A program made the position numbers and the translations under genes. A DNA stretch of 64,000 nucleotides from Paraurantiacibacter namhicola (GTDB lineage: Bacteria > Pseudomonadota > Alphaproteobacteria > Sphingomonadales > Sphingomonadaceae). The DNA lies in the NCBI RefSeq assembly GCF_001687545.1, contig NZ_CP016545.1:1-64000 (forward strand), read 5' to 3'. The notes beneath the pieces were generated by a model. It ran no database searches, was not told the origin of the DNA, and was given only the letters and a program-made list of their open reading frames with translations. Positions 7,945 to 15,758 of the stretch are shown here, in pieces (positions within the stretch are counted from its first letter, which is position 1; each line of letters begins with the position of its first letter).

Positions 7945-8838
7945 TCAGCCCTGGTCCACCGCCTTGCTGACGAGGACGTGCACGGACACGCGGCGGTTCT
8001 GCGCGCGTCCAGCGGGGGTGGAATTGTCCGCTGCCGGATCGGCCTCGGCCATCCCGGTCGGCGTGAGCATGCGCCAGGGCTTCCATGCGCACTGCTGCTG
8101 CAGGTGATTGACCACGCGGCCTGCGCGCTTCTCGCTCAGCACCTGGTTGAAATCCTGGTCGCCGGTCGAGTCGGTATAGCCGACCACCAGCAGCAGGGCG
8201 TTGTCGGTCGCGGCAGCCTGCTGGGCGGCCTGGCACAGCTCGGTTGCGGCAGCGCCCTTCAGGTTCGAGCGACCCGTGTCGAAATAGACATTGGTGGTCG
8301 ATTTCACATTGTACTGGTCGATATCGCCAAACCGGCCCCGCAGCGCCTCGGTGGCGGCGGCGTTTTCCTGGATCGCGAACTCGTTCTCGCCAAAGCGCTG
8401 GTCCGTTGCAGTGTGGATGCGGGCGACTTCGGAATAGTCGTCGCTGCCGAAGCGGACGGAGGTGGCAATCAGGCCGCCTTCCCACTGCTTGGTCTTCATC
8501 TTCACCGGCAGGCCGGTGATCAGCGCGCTGGTATCCAGATCGTTGCGGCCGAGCCCCAGGAAACCGTCGCGCGCCTTGATGTCGGTGATCTGCGCCACGC
8601 TGACTTCGGCACGCTGGCCTTCCTTCGTGCGCACGACGACCTGCTGGCCCTTGCGCGCGGTGATGGTGCCCTCGACCTCGGGCCCGTCCTGCAGGCCTTC
8701 GAAGCTGGTGGGCATGGTGCCGTAGACGTTGATGTCCTGCTCTGCGTAGGCGTCCTGCGCAGTGGCCGGGATGGCGGCGGGTGCGGCGAGCAGCGCGGCA
8801 AGCGCCAGCTTCGCGAATGCGGTCTTGTGATTGGTCAT
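7945..8838 (-). CDS. OmpA-family outer membrane protein
   Basis: A 297-aa secreted protein. The signal peptide (KLALAALLAAPAAIPATAQ) is followed by a domain of unknown role (residues about 30-175) and a C-terminal OmpA-like peptidoglycan-binding domain (about 180-297: VYFDTGRSNL, LLLVVGYTDSTGDQDFNQVLSEKRA, NRRVSV). The conserved Asp and Arg that contact diaminopimelate are present in the TDSTGD...LSEKRA segment. It should link the outer membrane to peptidoglycan. The ATG at 8838 has a good AAGGAGA site upstream. Confidence 0.88.
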   Translation of the reverse strand: MTNHKTAFAKLALAALLAAPAAIPATAQDAYAEQDINVYGTMPTSFEGLQDGPEVEGTITARKGQQVVVRTKEGQRAEVSVAQITDIKARDGFLGLGRNDLDTSALITGLPVKMKTKQWEGGLIATSVRFGSDDYSEVARIHTATDQRFGENEFAIQENAAATEALRGRFGDIDQYNVKSTTNVYFDTGRSNLKGAAATELCQAAQQAAATDNALLLVVGYTDSTGDQDFNQVLSEKRAGRVVNHLQQQCAWKPWRMLTPTGMAEADPAADNSTPAGRAQNRRVSVHVLVSKAVDQG

Positions 8839-9018
8839 TGGTGTTCTCCTTCCAATTCCGCGCGGAGGCACGCCCCTGCACGGCGACACGAATTGAAGGA
8901 GGCCGCCCTGTTGGCCGCGACCTTGCAGGCGGATGAACCCGAATGTCAGGAACCGCGCGGCGCTGGTTAACGCGTGCCAGCGGCGGGACGAATTGCGGGC
9001 GGTAAGCTGCTGCCTACC

Positions 9019-9423
9019 CTATTCGCCCGCGTGCGATCGCCACTGATAGGTGTCGGTATATTGCTGCATCGCCTTGATGCGGTCGCCGTCCATTTCGAAA
9101 GAATGCACGAATTGCGCATTCAGCTTCGCCCCCGTGGCCTTGTGCATCCCAGTGTAGCGCCCTTCCGAGACCACGCGGTTTCCCTCGGATGTGAACCGCT
9201 CCGGCGTTGCGGCAAAGTCGTCATACTCGCCAAGAATCGGGGCAAACACGCCGTTCAGGACGCCCTCGAACCCGATATGCGGATTGGACTTTTCGTAGGG
9301 TCCGCCTTCCGCTTCGATCCAGCGGACATCGTCGCCCAGCATGGCCGCAATTGCGTCCATGTCGCCAGCCGCAAAGGCGGCATACAGTCGTTTGGCAGTT
9401 TCGACGGGTTCTGGAGTGCTCAT
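9019..9423 (-). CDS. SnoaL-like (NTF2-fold) protein
   Basis: A 134-aa protein of the SnoaL/NTF2 fold, as shown by the early helix AKRLYAAFAAGDMDAIAAML, the motif DDVRWIEAEGGPY and the late beta segments VHSFEMDGDRIKAMQQYTDTYQW. Family members include cyclases, isomerases and ligand-binding proteins; the substrate cannot be predicted. It follows the symporter gene on the same strand 15 bases after its stop and may be co-transcribed. Confidence 0.8.
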   Translation of the reverse strand: MSTPEPVETAKRLYAAFAAGDMDAIAAMLGDDVRWIEAEGGPYEKSNPHIGFEGVLNGVFAPILGEYDDFAATPERFTSEGNRVVSEGRYTGMHKATGAKLNAQFVHSFEMDGDRIKAMQQYTDTYQWRSHAGE

Positions 9424-9438
9424 GTCATTGTCCTCTCG

Positions 9439-10674
9439 TCACACATCGTCCGCAGAGACCATCTCCGCCTTGTCGATCTCGTCCGTCATCACGCCGACCG
9501 TGACCGCGACGGTGGCATCGCCGGTGACGTTGGTGGCGGTGCGCATCATGTCCATGATCCGGTCCACCCCGGCGATGAAGGCGATGGTTTCCAGCGGCAC
9601 GCCTACGGCGGTGAAGATGGCTGCCATCATGATCAGGCCTGCACCCGGGATGCCGGCCGCGCCGATGCTGCCGACTGTCGCGAGCAGGGCGATGGTGAAA
9701 TAGTCGGCCGTGTCCAGGTTCACCCCGAAGATCTGCGCGCCGAACAGTGTGGCGAGGCCCAGGTACATGGCTGTCCCGTCCATGTTGATCGTGGCACCCA
9801 GCGAAGTGGTGAAGCTGGTGACCGGGCGGCTGACGCCAAGGTTGCGCTCCACGCAGCGCATGGTCACCGGCAGCGTCGCGTTGGAGCTTGCGGTGGAGTA
9901 AGCGACCGCGATGGCGTCCACGATGCCGCGGAAGAAGTCCGTGACCGGCAGGCGCGCCAGCCCCTTGATGATGCCGACATACATGACGCCGATGATCAGC
10001 AGGCAGCCGAGGTAATTGAGCCCCACCAGCTTGGCGAGCGCCACAAGCGCCGGGACGCCGACCGTGCCGGCCACCCACGCCATCAGCGCAAACACGCCGA
10101 AGGGGGTCAGCTCCATCACCAGGATGGTCACCTTCTGCATCACGATAGCGCCGCTATCGAAGATGCGCTGGGCCGGTGCGCCGTCTTCCTTGGCCATCAG
10201 GATGCCGATGCCGATCAGCAGGCTGAATACGATCAGCGGCAGCACGTTGACGTCAGCCATCACCTGCACCGGGCTGGTGGGGATGGCGTTCAGCAGCGTG
10301 GCGCGCCAGTCCATGGAATCCGGATCGGGCACGGCGCCGCGTTCGATCACGCTGGTATCCAGGCCCACGCCCGGCTCCAGGAAGGTGCCGAGCGCCAGGC
10401 CCAGCCACACGGCGACTTGCCCAGTTACGATGAACAGCAGCAGCGCCCGCCAGCCCACGCTTCCCAGCTTCCTGAGATCGCCGATGGCGGCCACGCCGCT
10501 GACAAGGCTGAAGAAGATCAGCGGGACGACCAGCATCTTGATGAAAGCGATGAAGACATCGCCGATGATCTTGATGCTTTCCGCACCCGGCCCCCATACG
10601 AGGCCCACCACGATGCCGAGCACCAGCGCGCCGATGACACGCTGCCAGAGGGGGATGGCGAACCAAGTCTTCAT
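9439..10674 (-). CDS. Dicarboxylate/amino acid:cation symporter (DAACS family)
   Basis: A 411-aa inner-membrane transporter of the GltP/DctA family, moving C4-dicarboxylates or acidic amino acids with Na+ or H+. Diagnostic elements are the serine-rich re-entrant loop YSTASSNATLP, the TM7 motif NMDGTAMY and the second hairpin GIPGAGLIMM, with an Asp/Arg/Asn-rich TM8 region (GVDRIMDMMRTATNVTGD). Substrate choice between dicarboxylate and glutamate cannot be settled by eye. It lies 5 bases after the dapE stop on the same strand. Confidence 0.93.
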   Translation of the reverse strand: MKTWFAIPLWQRVIGALVLGIVVGLVWGPGAESIKIIGDVFIAFIKMLVVPLIFFSLVSGVAAIGDLRKLGSVGWRALLLFIVTGQVAVWLGLALGTFLEPGVGLDTSVIERGAVPDPDSMDWRATLLNAIPTSPVQVMADVNVLPLIVFSLLIGIGILMAKEDGAPAQRIFDSGAIVMQKVTILVMELTPFGVFALMAWVAGTVGVPALVALAKLVGLNYLGCLLIIGVMYVGIIKGLARLPVTDFFRGIVDAIAVAYSTASSNATLPVTMRCVERNLGVSRPVTSFTTSLGATINMDGTAMYLGLATLFGAQIFGVNLDTADYFTIALLATVGSIGAAGIPGAGLIMMAAIFTAVGVPLETIAFIAGVDRIMDMMRTATNVTGDATVAVTVGVMTDEIDKAEMVSADDV

Positions 10675-10679
10675 GCGTG

Positions 10680-11819
10680 CTATCCTTCGTGTCCGATTGC
10701 CGCCAGCGCGATGCGGCGGTAGATGCGGGTGAGCGTGTCGAGGTCGGCGACCGCAACCGCCTCGTCCGTCTTGTGCATGGTGGCGTTGACCAGGCCGAAC
10801 TCGATCACCGGGCACACATCCTTCAGGAAGCGCGCGTCCGACGTGCCGCCGCTGGTGCTGGCCTCGGGCGTCACGCCCGTCTCCGCCTCGACCGCTGCGG
10901 CGACCATGTCGCTGAATGCGCCGGGCGGGGTCAGGAAGCTCTCGCCGCTGATCACGGGACGGGCCGTGCCGCCGTGCTTCTCGGCAATCGCCGTCACGCG
11001 CTCTGCCAGCGAGGTGCCGGTGTGCAGATCGTTGAAGCGGATGGAGATGCGGGCCGTGGCCTTGCCGGGGATGACGTTATGCGCCCGGTTGGCGACGTCG
11101 AATTCGGTGATTTCTAGGTTGCTGGCCTGGAACCAGTCGGTCCCCTCATCCAGCACCAGCGCGTCCAGCTCGGCCAGGATGGCGACCATCTTGGGCATCG
11201 GGTTGTCGGCCAGGTGCGGATAGGCGACGTGGCCCTGCGTGCCGTCGACTTCCAGCCAGATGTTGACCGAACCGCGGCGGCCGATCTTCATCATGTCGCC
11301 AAGGCGGTTCACGCTGGTGGGTTCGCCCACAAGGCACAGGTCCGGCTGCACGCCGCGCTGCCGCATCGCATCGATCAGCGCGCGCGTGCCGTGCAGCGCC
11401 GGGCCTTCCTCGTCGCCCGTGATCAGGAAGCTGAGCGTGCCCGCATCCTGCGGTACGTCGGCCACGGCAGCGGCCATGCAGGCGATGGAGCCCTTCATGT
11501 CGACTGCACCGCGGCCATAGAGCAGTTCGCCCTTCACCTCCGGCCCGAAAGCGTCGGTCGACCAGCCTTCCCCCGGCGGCACCACATCGAGGTGACCAGC
11601 AAAGGCGAAGTGCTTCGATCCGGCAGGCCCTTCGCGCACGGCGAGCAGGTTCTCGACCGGCTCTTCCTCGCTGCCTTCCGCCCCCTCGCCCCGCGTGAAG
11701 CGGTGGACGGCGAAGCCCAGCGGGCTGAGCATGGCCTCCATCGCATCGAACACGGGCCCACGCGCGGGCGTTACGCTTTCGCAGGCGATCAGCGCCTTGG
11801 CATTCTCCAGCGCGCTCAC
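10680..11819 (-). CDS. dapE: Succinyl-diaminopimelate desuccinylase
   Basis: A 379-aa M20-family zinc hydrolase that removes succinate from N-succinyl-LL-diaminopimelate in lysine/peptidoglycan precursor synthesis. Metal ligand segments GHLDVVPPG, GAVDMKGS, GDEEGPA, GEPTS and ATMHKTDE are all in place, with the catalytic Asp and Glu. The length matches the family. The start is GTG 11819, overlapping the upstream glutathione S-transferase stop by 4 bases (GTGA). Confidence 0.95.
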   Translation of the reverse strand: MSALENAKALIACESVTPARGPVFDAMEAMLSPLGFAVHRFTRGEGAEGSEEEPVENLLAVREGPAGSKHFAFAGHLDVVPPGEGWSTDAFGPEVKGELLYGRGAVDMKGSIACMAAAVADVPQDAGTLSFLITGDEEGPALHGTRALIDAMRQRGVQPDLCLVGEPTSVNRLGDMMKIGRRGSVNIWLEVDGTQGHVAYPHLADNPMPKMVAILAELDALVLDEGTDWFQASNLEITEFDVANRAHNVIPGKATARISIRFNDLHTGTSLAERVTAIAEKHGGTARPVISGESFLTPPGAFSDMVAAAVEAETGVTPEASTSGGTSDARFLKDVCPVIEFGLVNATMHKTDEAVAVADLDTLTRIYRRIALAAIGHEG

Positions 11820-12484
11820 GCGTCCGCCACCTCTTCGTAAGCGGAGATGGTCCATTCCTCGGCCTCGGACGCCTCGCGCCACTGGACCATCCAGTCATGC
11901 TCCCAAACGGCCTGCATATAGGCCTGGGCGAAGCCGGGGACGTTGACGCCATAAGTCAGGAAGCGGCTGACGATGGGGGCATAGAAGATGTCCGCCGCCC
12001 CGAAGGTGCCAAACAGGAAGGGGCCGCCTGCGCCGAAGCGGGCGCGCGCCTCTGCCCACAGGGTCAGGATGCGGATGATGTCCTGCCTGCATTCCTCGCT
12101 GACCGAGTGCCCTTCGACCTGGCGGCGGATGTTCATGGGGCATTCGCGCCGCAGCGGCAGGTAGCTGGAGTGCATTTCGGCGACCATGGCGCGGGCCATG
12201 CCGCGCGCGGTGTCGTCCTTGGGCCAGAAGCGGTCGCGGCCCACCTTGTCGGCGAGGTATTCCATGATGGCCAGGCTGTCCCAGATCACCGTCTCGCCGT
12301 CCCACAGCAGCGGGACCTTGCCGGCGCTGGGCTGGAACTCGCCATCCTCGCGCTTGCGGGCTTCCCAGTCCTCGCCCGCGATATCGACCGTCAGCTCCTC
12401 GAACCCCAGGCCGGATTGCTTGGCGGCGAGCCAGCCGCGAAGCGACCAGCTGGAGTAGTTCTTGTTGCCGATGATCAGCTTCAT
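11816..12484 (-). CDS. Glutathione S-transferase family protein
   Basis: A 222-aa GST. The N-terminal thioredoxin-fold domain contains NYSSWSLRGWLAA (the probable catalytic serine region) and GKVPLLWDGETVIWDSLAIMEYL, the glutathione-binding V-P and D-S-x-I-x-x-Y pattern. An all-helical C-terminal domain follows. The ATG at 12484 gives a normal N-terminus (MKLIIGNKNYSSW). The frame stays open for another 61 codons upstream; see the note at 12485-12742. Confidence 0.88.
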   Translation of the reverse strand: MKLIIGNKNYSSWSLRGWLAAKQSGLGFEELTVDIAGEDWEARKREDGEFQPSAGKVPLLWDGETVIWDSLAIMEYLADKVGRDRFWPKDDTARGMARAMVAEMHSSYLPLRRECPMNIRRQVEGHSVSEECRQDIIRILTLWAEARARFGAGGPFLFGTFGAADIFYAPIVSRFLTYGVNVPGFAQAYMQAVWEHDWMVQWREASEAEEWTISAYEEVADA

Positions 12485-12742
12485 GCAGTGTGCCTGTCTG
12501 GAGGGTTGGGTCGTGGGGCCACGGCCTATCCGTTCATCCAAGCGCTGTCGAGGCTGAATGGTGTTACAGGTGTTACAGTGTCCAGAAGACAAATTCCGCC
12601 GCGCAGGCGGCGCGCGCAACTCGGCCAGAACGGCTGCGACTATGGCGAGGGATTTGTCACGGTCCATACCCCGCCGCTGGCATGGCCGGCACGGTGTAGG
12701 AAAGGTCGTCGACGGTCGGAACCCTCACATGTTTGCCACGAT
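12485..12742. other. Intergenic region upstream of the GST gene
   Basis: No clear gene is present. On the minus strand the GST frame stays open upstream to an ATG at 12667 and would add a 61-residue leader containing CNTCNT, encoded by a tandem 9-base repeat near 12560-12580. This could be a small leader peptide, an alternative GST start or chance. No terminator with a T-run was seen. Confidence 0.4.
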
Positions 12743-14680
12743 CTACCTGCGGTCGAAATGCTCGGTTTCTTCGATCAGCAGGTCGGTTTGAAGGATACGC
12801 GAATGCGGAGCGTTTTCGCGATGGTCGCGATGGTCGCGCTTGGACAATTGGTGCTGGTCGATTGCCTCTTCCGACGCGACCCGCTTCATGGTGTCGAACC
12901 CGTCATCACCCTGATAGCTGATGTGGGTATTGCAGGTCGCAACCACGCCGTGAACTCGCAGAATCCTCTCTTCGAGATCCTCGATAATGCCCGGCCACAT
13001 CGCTATCCACTCCTGCTGCGCCCGGGAGGGATTTTCCGCAGTGGAATAACCGGAATATGTGAACGGCATGGTGAACCAGACCGTCCGGACAGTGTTGCCG
13101 GCCTGATCCTTGCGCTTGTGCGTGCACTGGAAAATCTCGGCGTAATGGCGAGTCATCCGGCCATTGTTTACCGGCGTGTCATCGGTCGGGGGCGTGCCCA
13201 GATCCAGCGAATAATTGCTCGAACCGCTGCCACTGCTGCTGCCACTCGAGGAAGACCGCCGAGAGCTGTTCCGCTTCCGCGTTCTGGGGCGATAGACGAG
13301 CCGCCTGTCAGCACACAATTCCGGCTCTGATTCGCAGAGATCGTAGCTTCCTTCTTGCATCGCGAGCGGCTTGAACTTCCGGAATGTAAGTGTGCCGGGC
13401 GTGCCGTTTACCCATTCCCCGAACCTCGCATCGCGATTGGCGTAATGCAGTCCGCCGCGGCCGTGCTGCCTGTCATTTGCCCAATGCCCGGAGTAACTTT
13501 CGTACTCGCTCCCTTCGGCAAAAAACAGCTCGCCCCGACCGTGGCGCTTGCCGTCCTTCCACTTGCCTTCATAGCGTTCGCCATTGGCATACCACATCGT
13601 GCCGGTGCCAGACTGATTGCCGTTTACCCAATTGCCCTCGTACCGCACATTGCTCTGCCCCCGGGCATAATACATCGTGCCGCGCCCCCAGCGCTTGTCG
13701 CTTCGCCATTCCCCTTCATACCGGTCGCCGTTTGGCCAAGTGTAAACGCCCTGGCCGTGCCGCTGCGAACGAGCATACTCGCCTTCGTATATCAGGCGGC
13801 CGTCCTTGCCGAAAAACTTGCCTGGGCCCTGTCGCAAGCCATCGGAAAAATTGCCCACGAACTTGCGGCCGTCATGATAGGTAAACACGCCGCTGCCCGA
13901 AGCCTTGCCCTCCTTATGGCCGCCTTCATACGTCCCATGGGTATCATAGCCGATACCCTGGCCCTCGCGCTTGTCGTCCCACCAGTTTCCTTCGTACTTG
14001 ACCTCGCCGTCCGCCGTGGTCAGCCTGCCCATCCCGCTGCGTTTGTCTTCGCTCCAGTGACCAATGTATGTCGGACCGTTCGCGTAGGTCATCACGCCGT
14101 GACCTTCGCGTTTGTTGTCCAGCCACTCGCCATCGTATTTCGCGCCGTCGGCCCAGTACATCGTCCCCTGATAGGTGCGATATCCGCCCACCCACGAACC
14201 TTCGTATCGGTGTCCAGCGGGATAGTGATACGTGCCGGTTCCCCAGCGTTTGCCGTCTTTGAAGTCCCCTTCATAACGGCCTCCGTCGGAGTAATTCTGC
14301 ATACCCCGACCCTCATACTTTCCGGCCACGAATTCGCCTTCGTAAAGGATCGAACCGTCAGGTGCGTATTGCGCGCCCTTGCCGTGCCACGTGTCGTCCT
14401 TCCATGAACCGACGTACATGCCGCCGTCCGTCATGTAGAACGTGCCCTGTCCGCTCCGGCGATTATTGCTGTGATTGCCTTCGTACCGACCGACTTGGTT
14501 GTAGAGCACGCCGTAGCCGGAGCGCACGCCAGCCTCCATCTCTCCTTCATACCGCACGCCGTCACCCAGCTCGCAGATGAAGATGGCACCTTCAGGCGTG
14601 CACTGCGTGTCCTGCGAATGGGCCGGCGCCGCCGCGATAGCCGCTGCCAAGCCGATGAAAAGGTTCGTTTTCCGGCTCAT
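12743..14680 (-). CDS. Secreted MORN-repeat protein
   Basis: A 645-aa protein with a signal peptide (LFIGLAAAIAAAPAHS), then about 17 consecutive MORN repeats (YEGxWxxGxxxGxG type) over residues about 40-430. A low-complexity Arg/Ser linker (about 455-480) follows, then a C-terminal domain with two cysteines (FQCTHKRKD, VATCNTHIS). MORN repeats usually mediate membrane or protein association in the cytoplasm, so a long exported array is unusual. The gene is somewhat AT-richer than its neighbours and stands alone. The function is unknown. Confidence 0.88.
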   Translation of the reverse strand: MSRKTNLFIGLAAAIAAAPAHSQDTQCTPEGAIFICELGDGVRYEGEMEAGVRSGYGVLYNQVGRYEGNHSNNRRSGQGTFYMTDGGMYVGSWKDDTWHGKGAQYAPDGSILYEGEFVAGKYEGRGMQNYSDGGRYEGDFKDGKRWGTGTYHYPAGHRYEGSWVGGYRTYQGTMYWADGAKYDGEWLDNKREGHGVMTYANGPTYIGHWSEDKRSGMGRLTTADGEVKYEGNWWDDKREGQGIGYDTHGTYEGGHKEGKASGSGVFTYHDGRKFVGNFSDGLRQGPGKFFGKDGRLIYEGEYARSQRHGQGVYTWPNGDRYEGEWRSDKRWGRGTMYYARGQSNVRYEGNWVNGNQSGTGTMWYANGERYEGKWKDGKRHGRGELFFAEGSEYESYSGHWANDRQHGRGGLHYANRDARFGEWVNGTPGTLTFRKFKPLAMQEGSYDLCESEPELCADRRLVYRPRTRKRNSSRRSSSSGSSSGSGSSNYSLDLGTPPTDDTPVNNGRMTRHYAEIFQCTHKRKDQAGNTVRTVWFTMPFTYSGYSTAENPSRAQQEWIAMWPGIIEDLEERILRVHGVVATCNTHISYQGDDGFDTMKRVASEEAIDQHQLSKRDHRDHRENAPHSRILQTDLLIEETEHFDRR

Positions 14681-14763
14681 GATGCCTCCCCCCGAAGCGC
14701 CAGATTGCTTCCGGGATTAAAGGCCGCACACCGCATTGAGTCAAATTTCCGGGAAGAAGCCCG

Positions 14764-14967
14764 CTAGTCGCCCATCAGCATCAGGAGGCCGAAGACCAGC
14801 GCCGTGGCAGCTGCGAAAAGCGACCATGACCAGGCGATGGCATATTCGCCCAGCTCAAGCGGGCGGATGGCCAGCACGCCGCCCTGGTAACCCCCGGAAT
14901 CGATGAAGAGGCAGACGACGAAGGTGATGACGGCGCCTGCCAGGGCGGCCTTGATCAGTTCGAACAT
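14764..14967 (-). CDS. Small two-helix membrane protein, unknown
   Basis: A 67-aa protein with two hydrophobic segments (residues about 5-22 and 45-65) separated by a short loop with GGYQGG. It lies 22 bases after the engB stop on the same strand and so probably shares its transcript. No family was recognised. Confidence 0.65.
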   Translation of the reverse strand: MFELIKAALAGAVITFVVCLFIDSGGYQGGVLAIRPLELGEYAIAWSWSLFAAATALVFGLLMLMGD

Positions 14968-14989
14968 GCGCGGGCTCCCGCAAAAGCAG

Positions 14990-15640
14990 TCAGGTCCGCA
15001 CGTCCCTTAGCACGGCTGCGCGCAGTTCGTCCAAACCCATGCCCTTCTCGCTGCTGGTGACATGCAGTTCGGGATAAGCGGCGGGGTGCTTCTTCGCCTC
15101 CGCCGCGGTGCGCGCGCGGACCTCTTCCAGCGCGCTCGCCTTGATCTTGTCCGCCTTGGTCAGCACGATGCGGTAACCCACGGCGGCCTCGTCCAGCATG
15201 GTCATCATCTCGATGTCGACCGGCTTCAGGCCGTGGCGGCTATCCACCAGAACCATGGTCCGCTTCAGCACCGCGCGGCCGCGCAGGAAAGTGCGCACCA
15301 ACTTCTTCCAGTTCTCCACCACCTTCAGCGGCGCCTTGGCAAAGCCATATCCCGGCATGTCCACCAGCCGGAACTGCGTGGGATCGCCGATCTCGAAGAA
15401 GTTGAGTTCCTGCGTGCGCCCCGGCGTCACGGAGGTGCGCGCGATGGCCTTGCGCCCCGTCAGCGCATTGATGAGGCTGGACTTGCCGACGTTCGAGCGC
15501 CCCGCGAACGCGATTTCCGGAAATTCCGGTTCGGGCAGGAACTTCAGCTGCGGCGCGGACAGCAGGAAGTCCACCCGGCCGGAAAACAGCTTGCGCGCTT
15601 CCTGGGCCAGGGCGGCAGTGTCGTCTTCATGCTGATCCAT
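14990..15640 (-). CDS. engB: Ribosome biogenesis GTPase EngB/YsxC
   Basis: A 216-aa GTPase needed for large ribosomal subunit assembly. G1 is GRSNVGKSSLIN, G2 includes the TSVTPGRTQ loop, G3 is DMPGYGFA, G4 is LTKADK and the G5 region is VTSSEKG. The gene follows yidC on the same strand, the usual order in sphingomonads. The start ATG (MDQHEDD) was chosen because earlier in-frame starts run into the inverted repeat at 15675-15750. Confidence 0.96.
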   Translation of the reverse strand: MDQHEDDTAALAQEARKLFSGRVDFLLSAPQLKFLPEPEFPEIAFAGRSNVGKSSLINALTGRKAIARTSVTPGRTQELNFFEIGDPTQFRLVDMPGYGFAKAPLKVVENWKKLVRTFLRGRAVLKRTMVLVDSRHGLKPVDIEMMTMLDEAAVGYRIVLTKADKIKASALEEVRARTAAEAKKHPAAYPELHVTSSEKGMGLDELRAAVLRDVRT

Positions 15641-15674
15641 ACTGAACTCCGCGCGGATACCCGCCGACACCATC

Positions 15675-15750
15675 GTCATCCCAGCGGAAGCTGGGATCTG
15701 TTTCAAATCGAGCGCCAGCAGCGAGAGATCCCAGCTTTCGCTGGGATGAC
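15675..15750. repeat. Inverted repeat (24-bp arms) between yidC and engB
   Basis: GTCATCCCAGC... (15675-15698) and its inverted copy ...GCTGGGATGAC (15727-15750) differ at one position. Each arm is itself a partial palindrome (CCAGC-GCTGG). This is a second dispersed palindrome family typical of these genomes. It sits inside the yidC-engB transcript. Confidence 0.85.
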
Positions 15751-15758
15751 ACCAGGAC

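Noticed and set aside
8974-10722. Long open frame (582 codons) on the plus strand opposite the symporter gene
   Set aside because: It is antisense to genes with clear family motifs. Its composition is His/Asp/Arg-rich without any recognisable domain, which is typical of the complementary frame of GC-rich genes.
12485-12667. N-terminal extension of the GST to an ATG at 12667
   Set aside because: The normal GST N-terminus starts at 12484, and the upstream 61 codons do not look like any GST domain. Kept as an intergenic note only.
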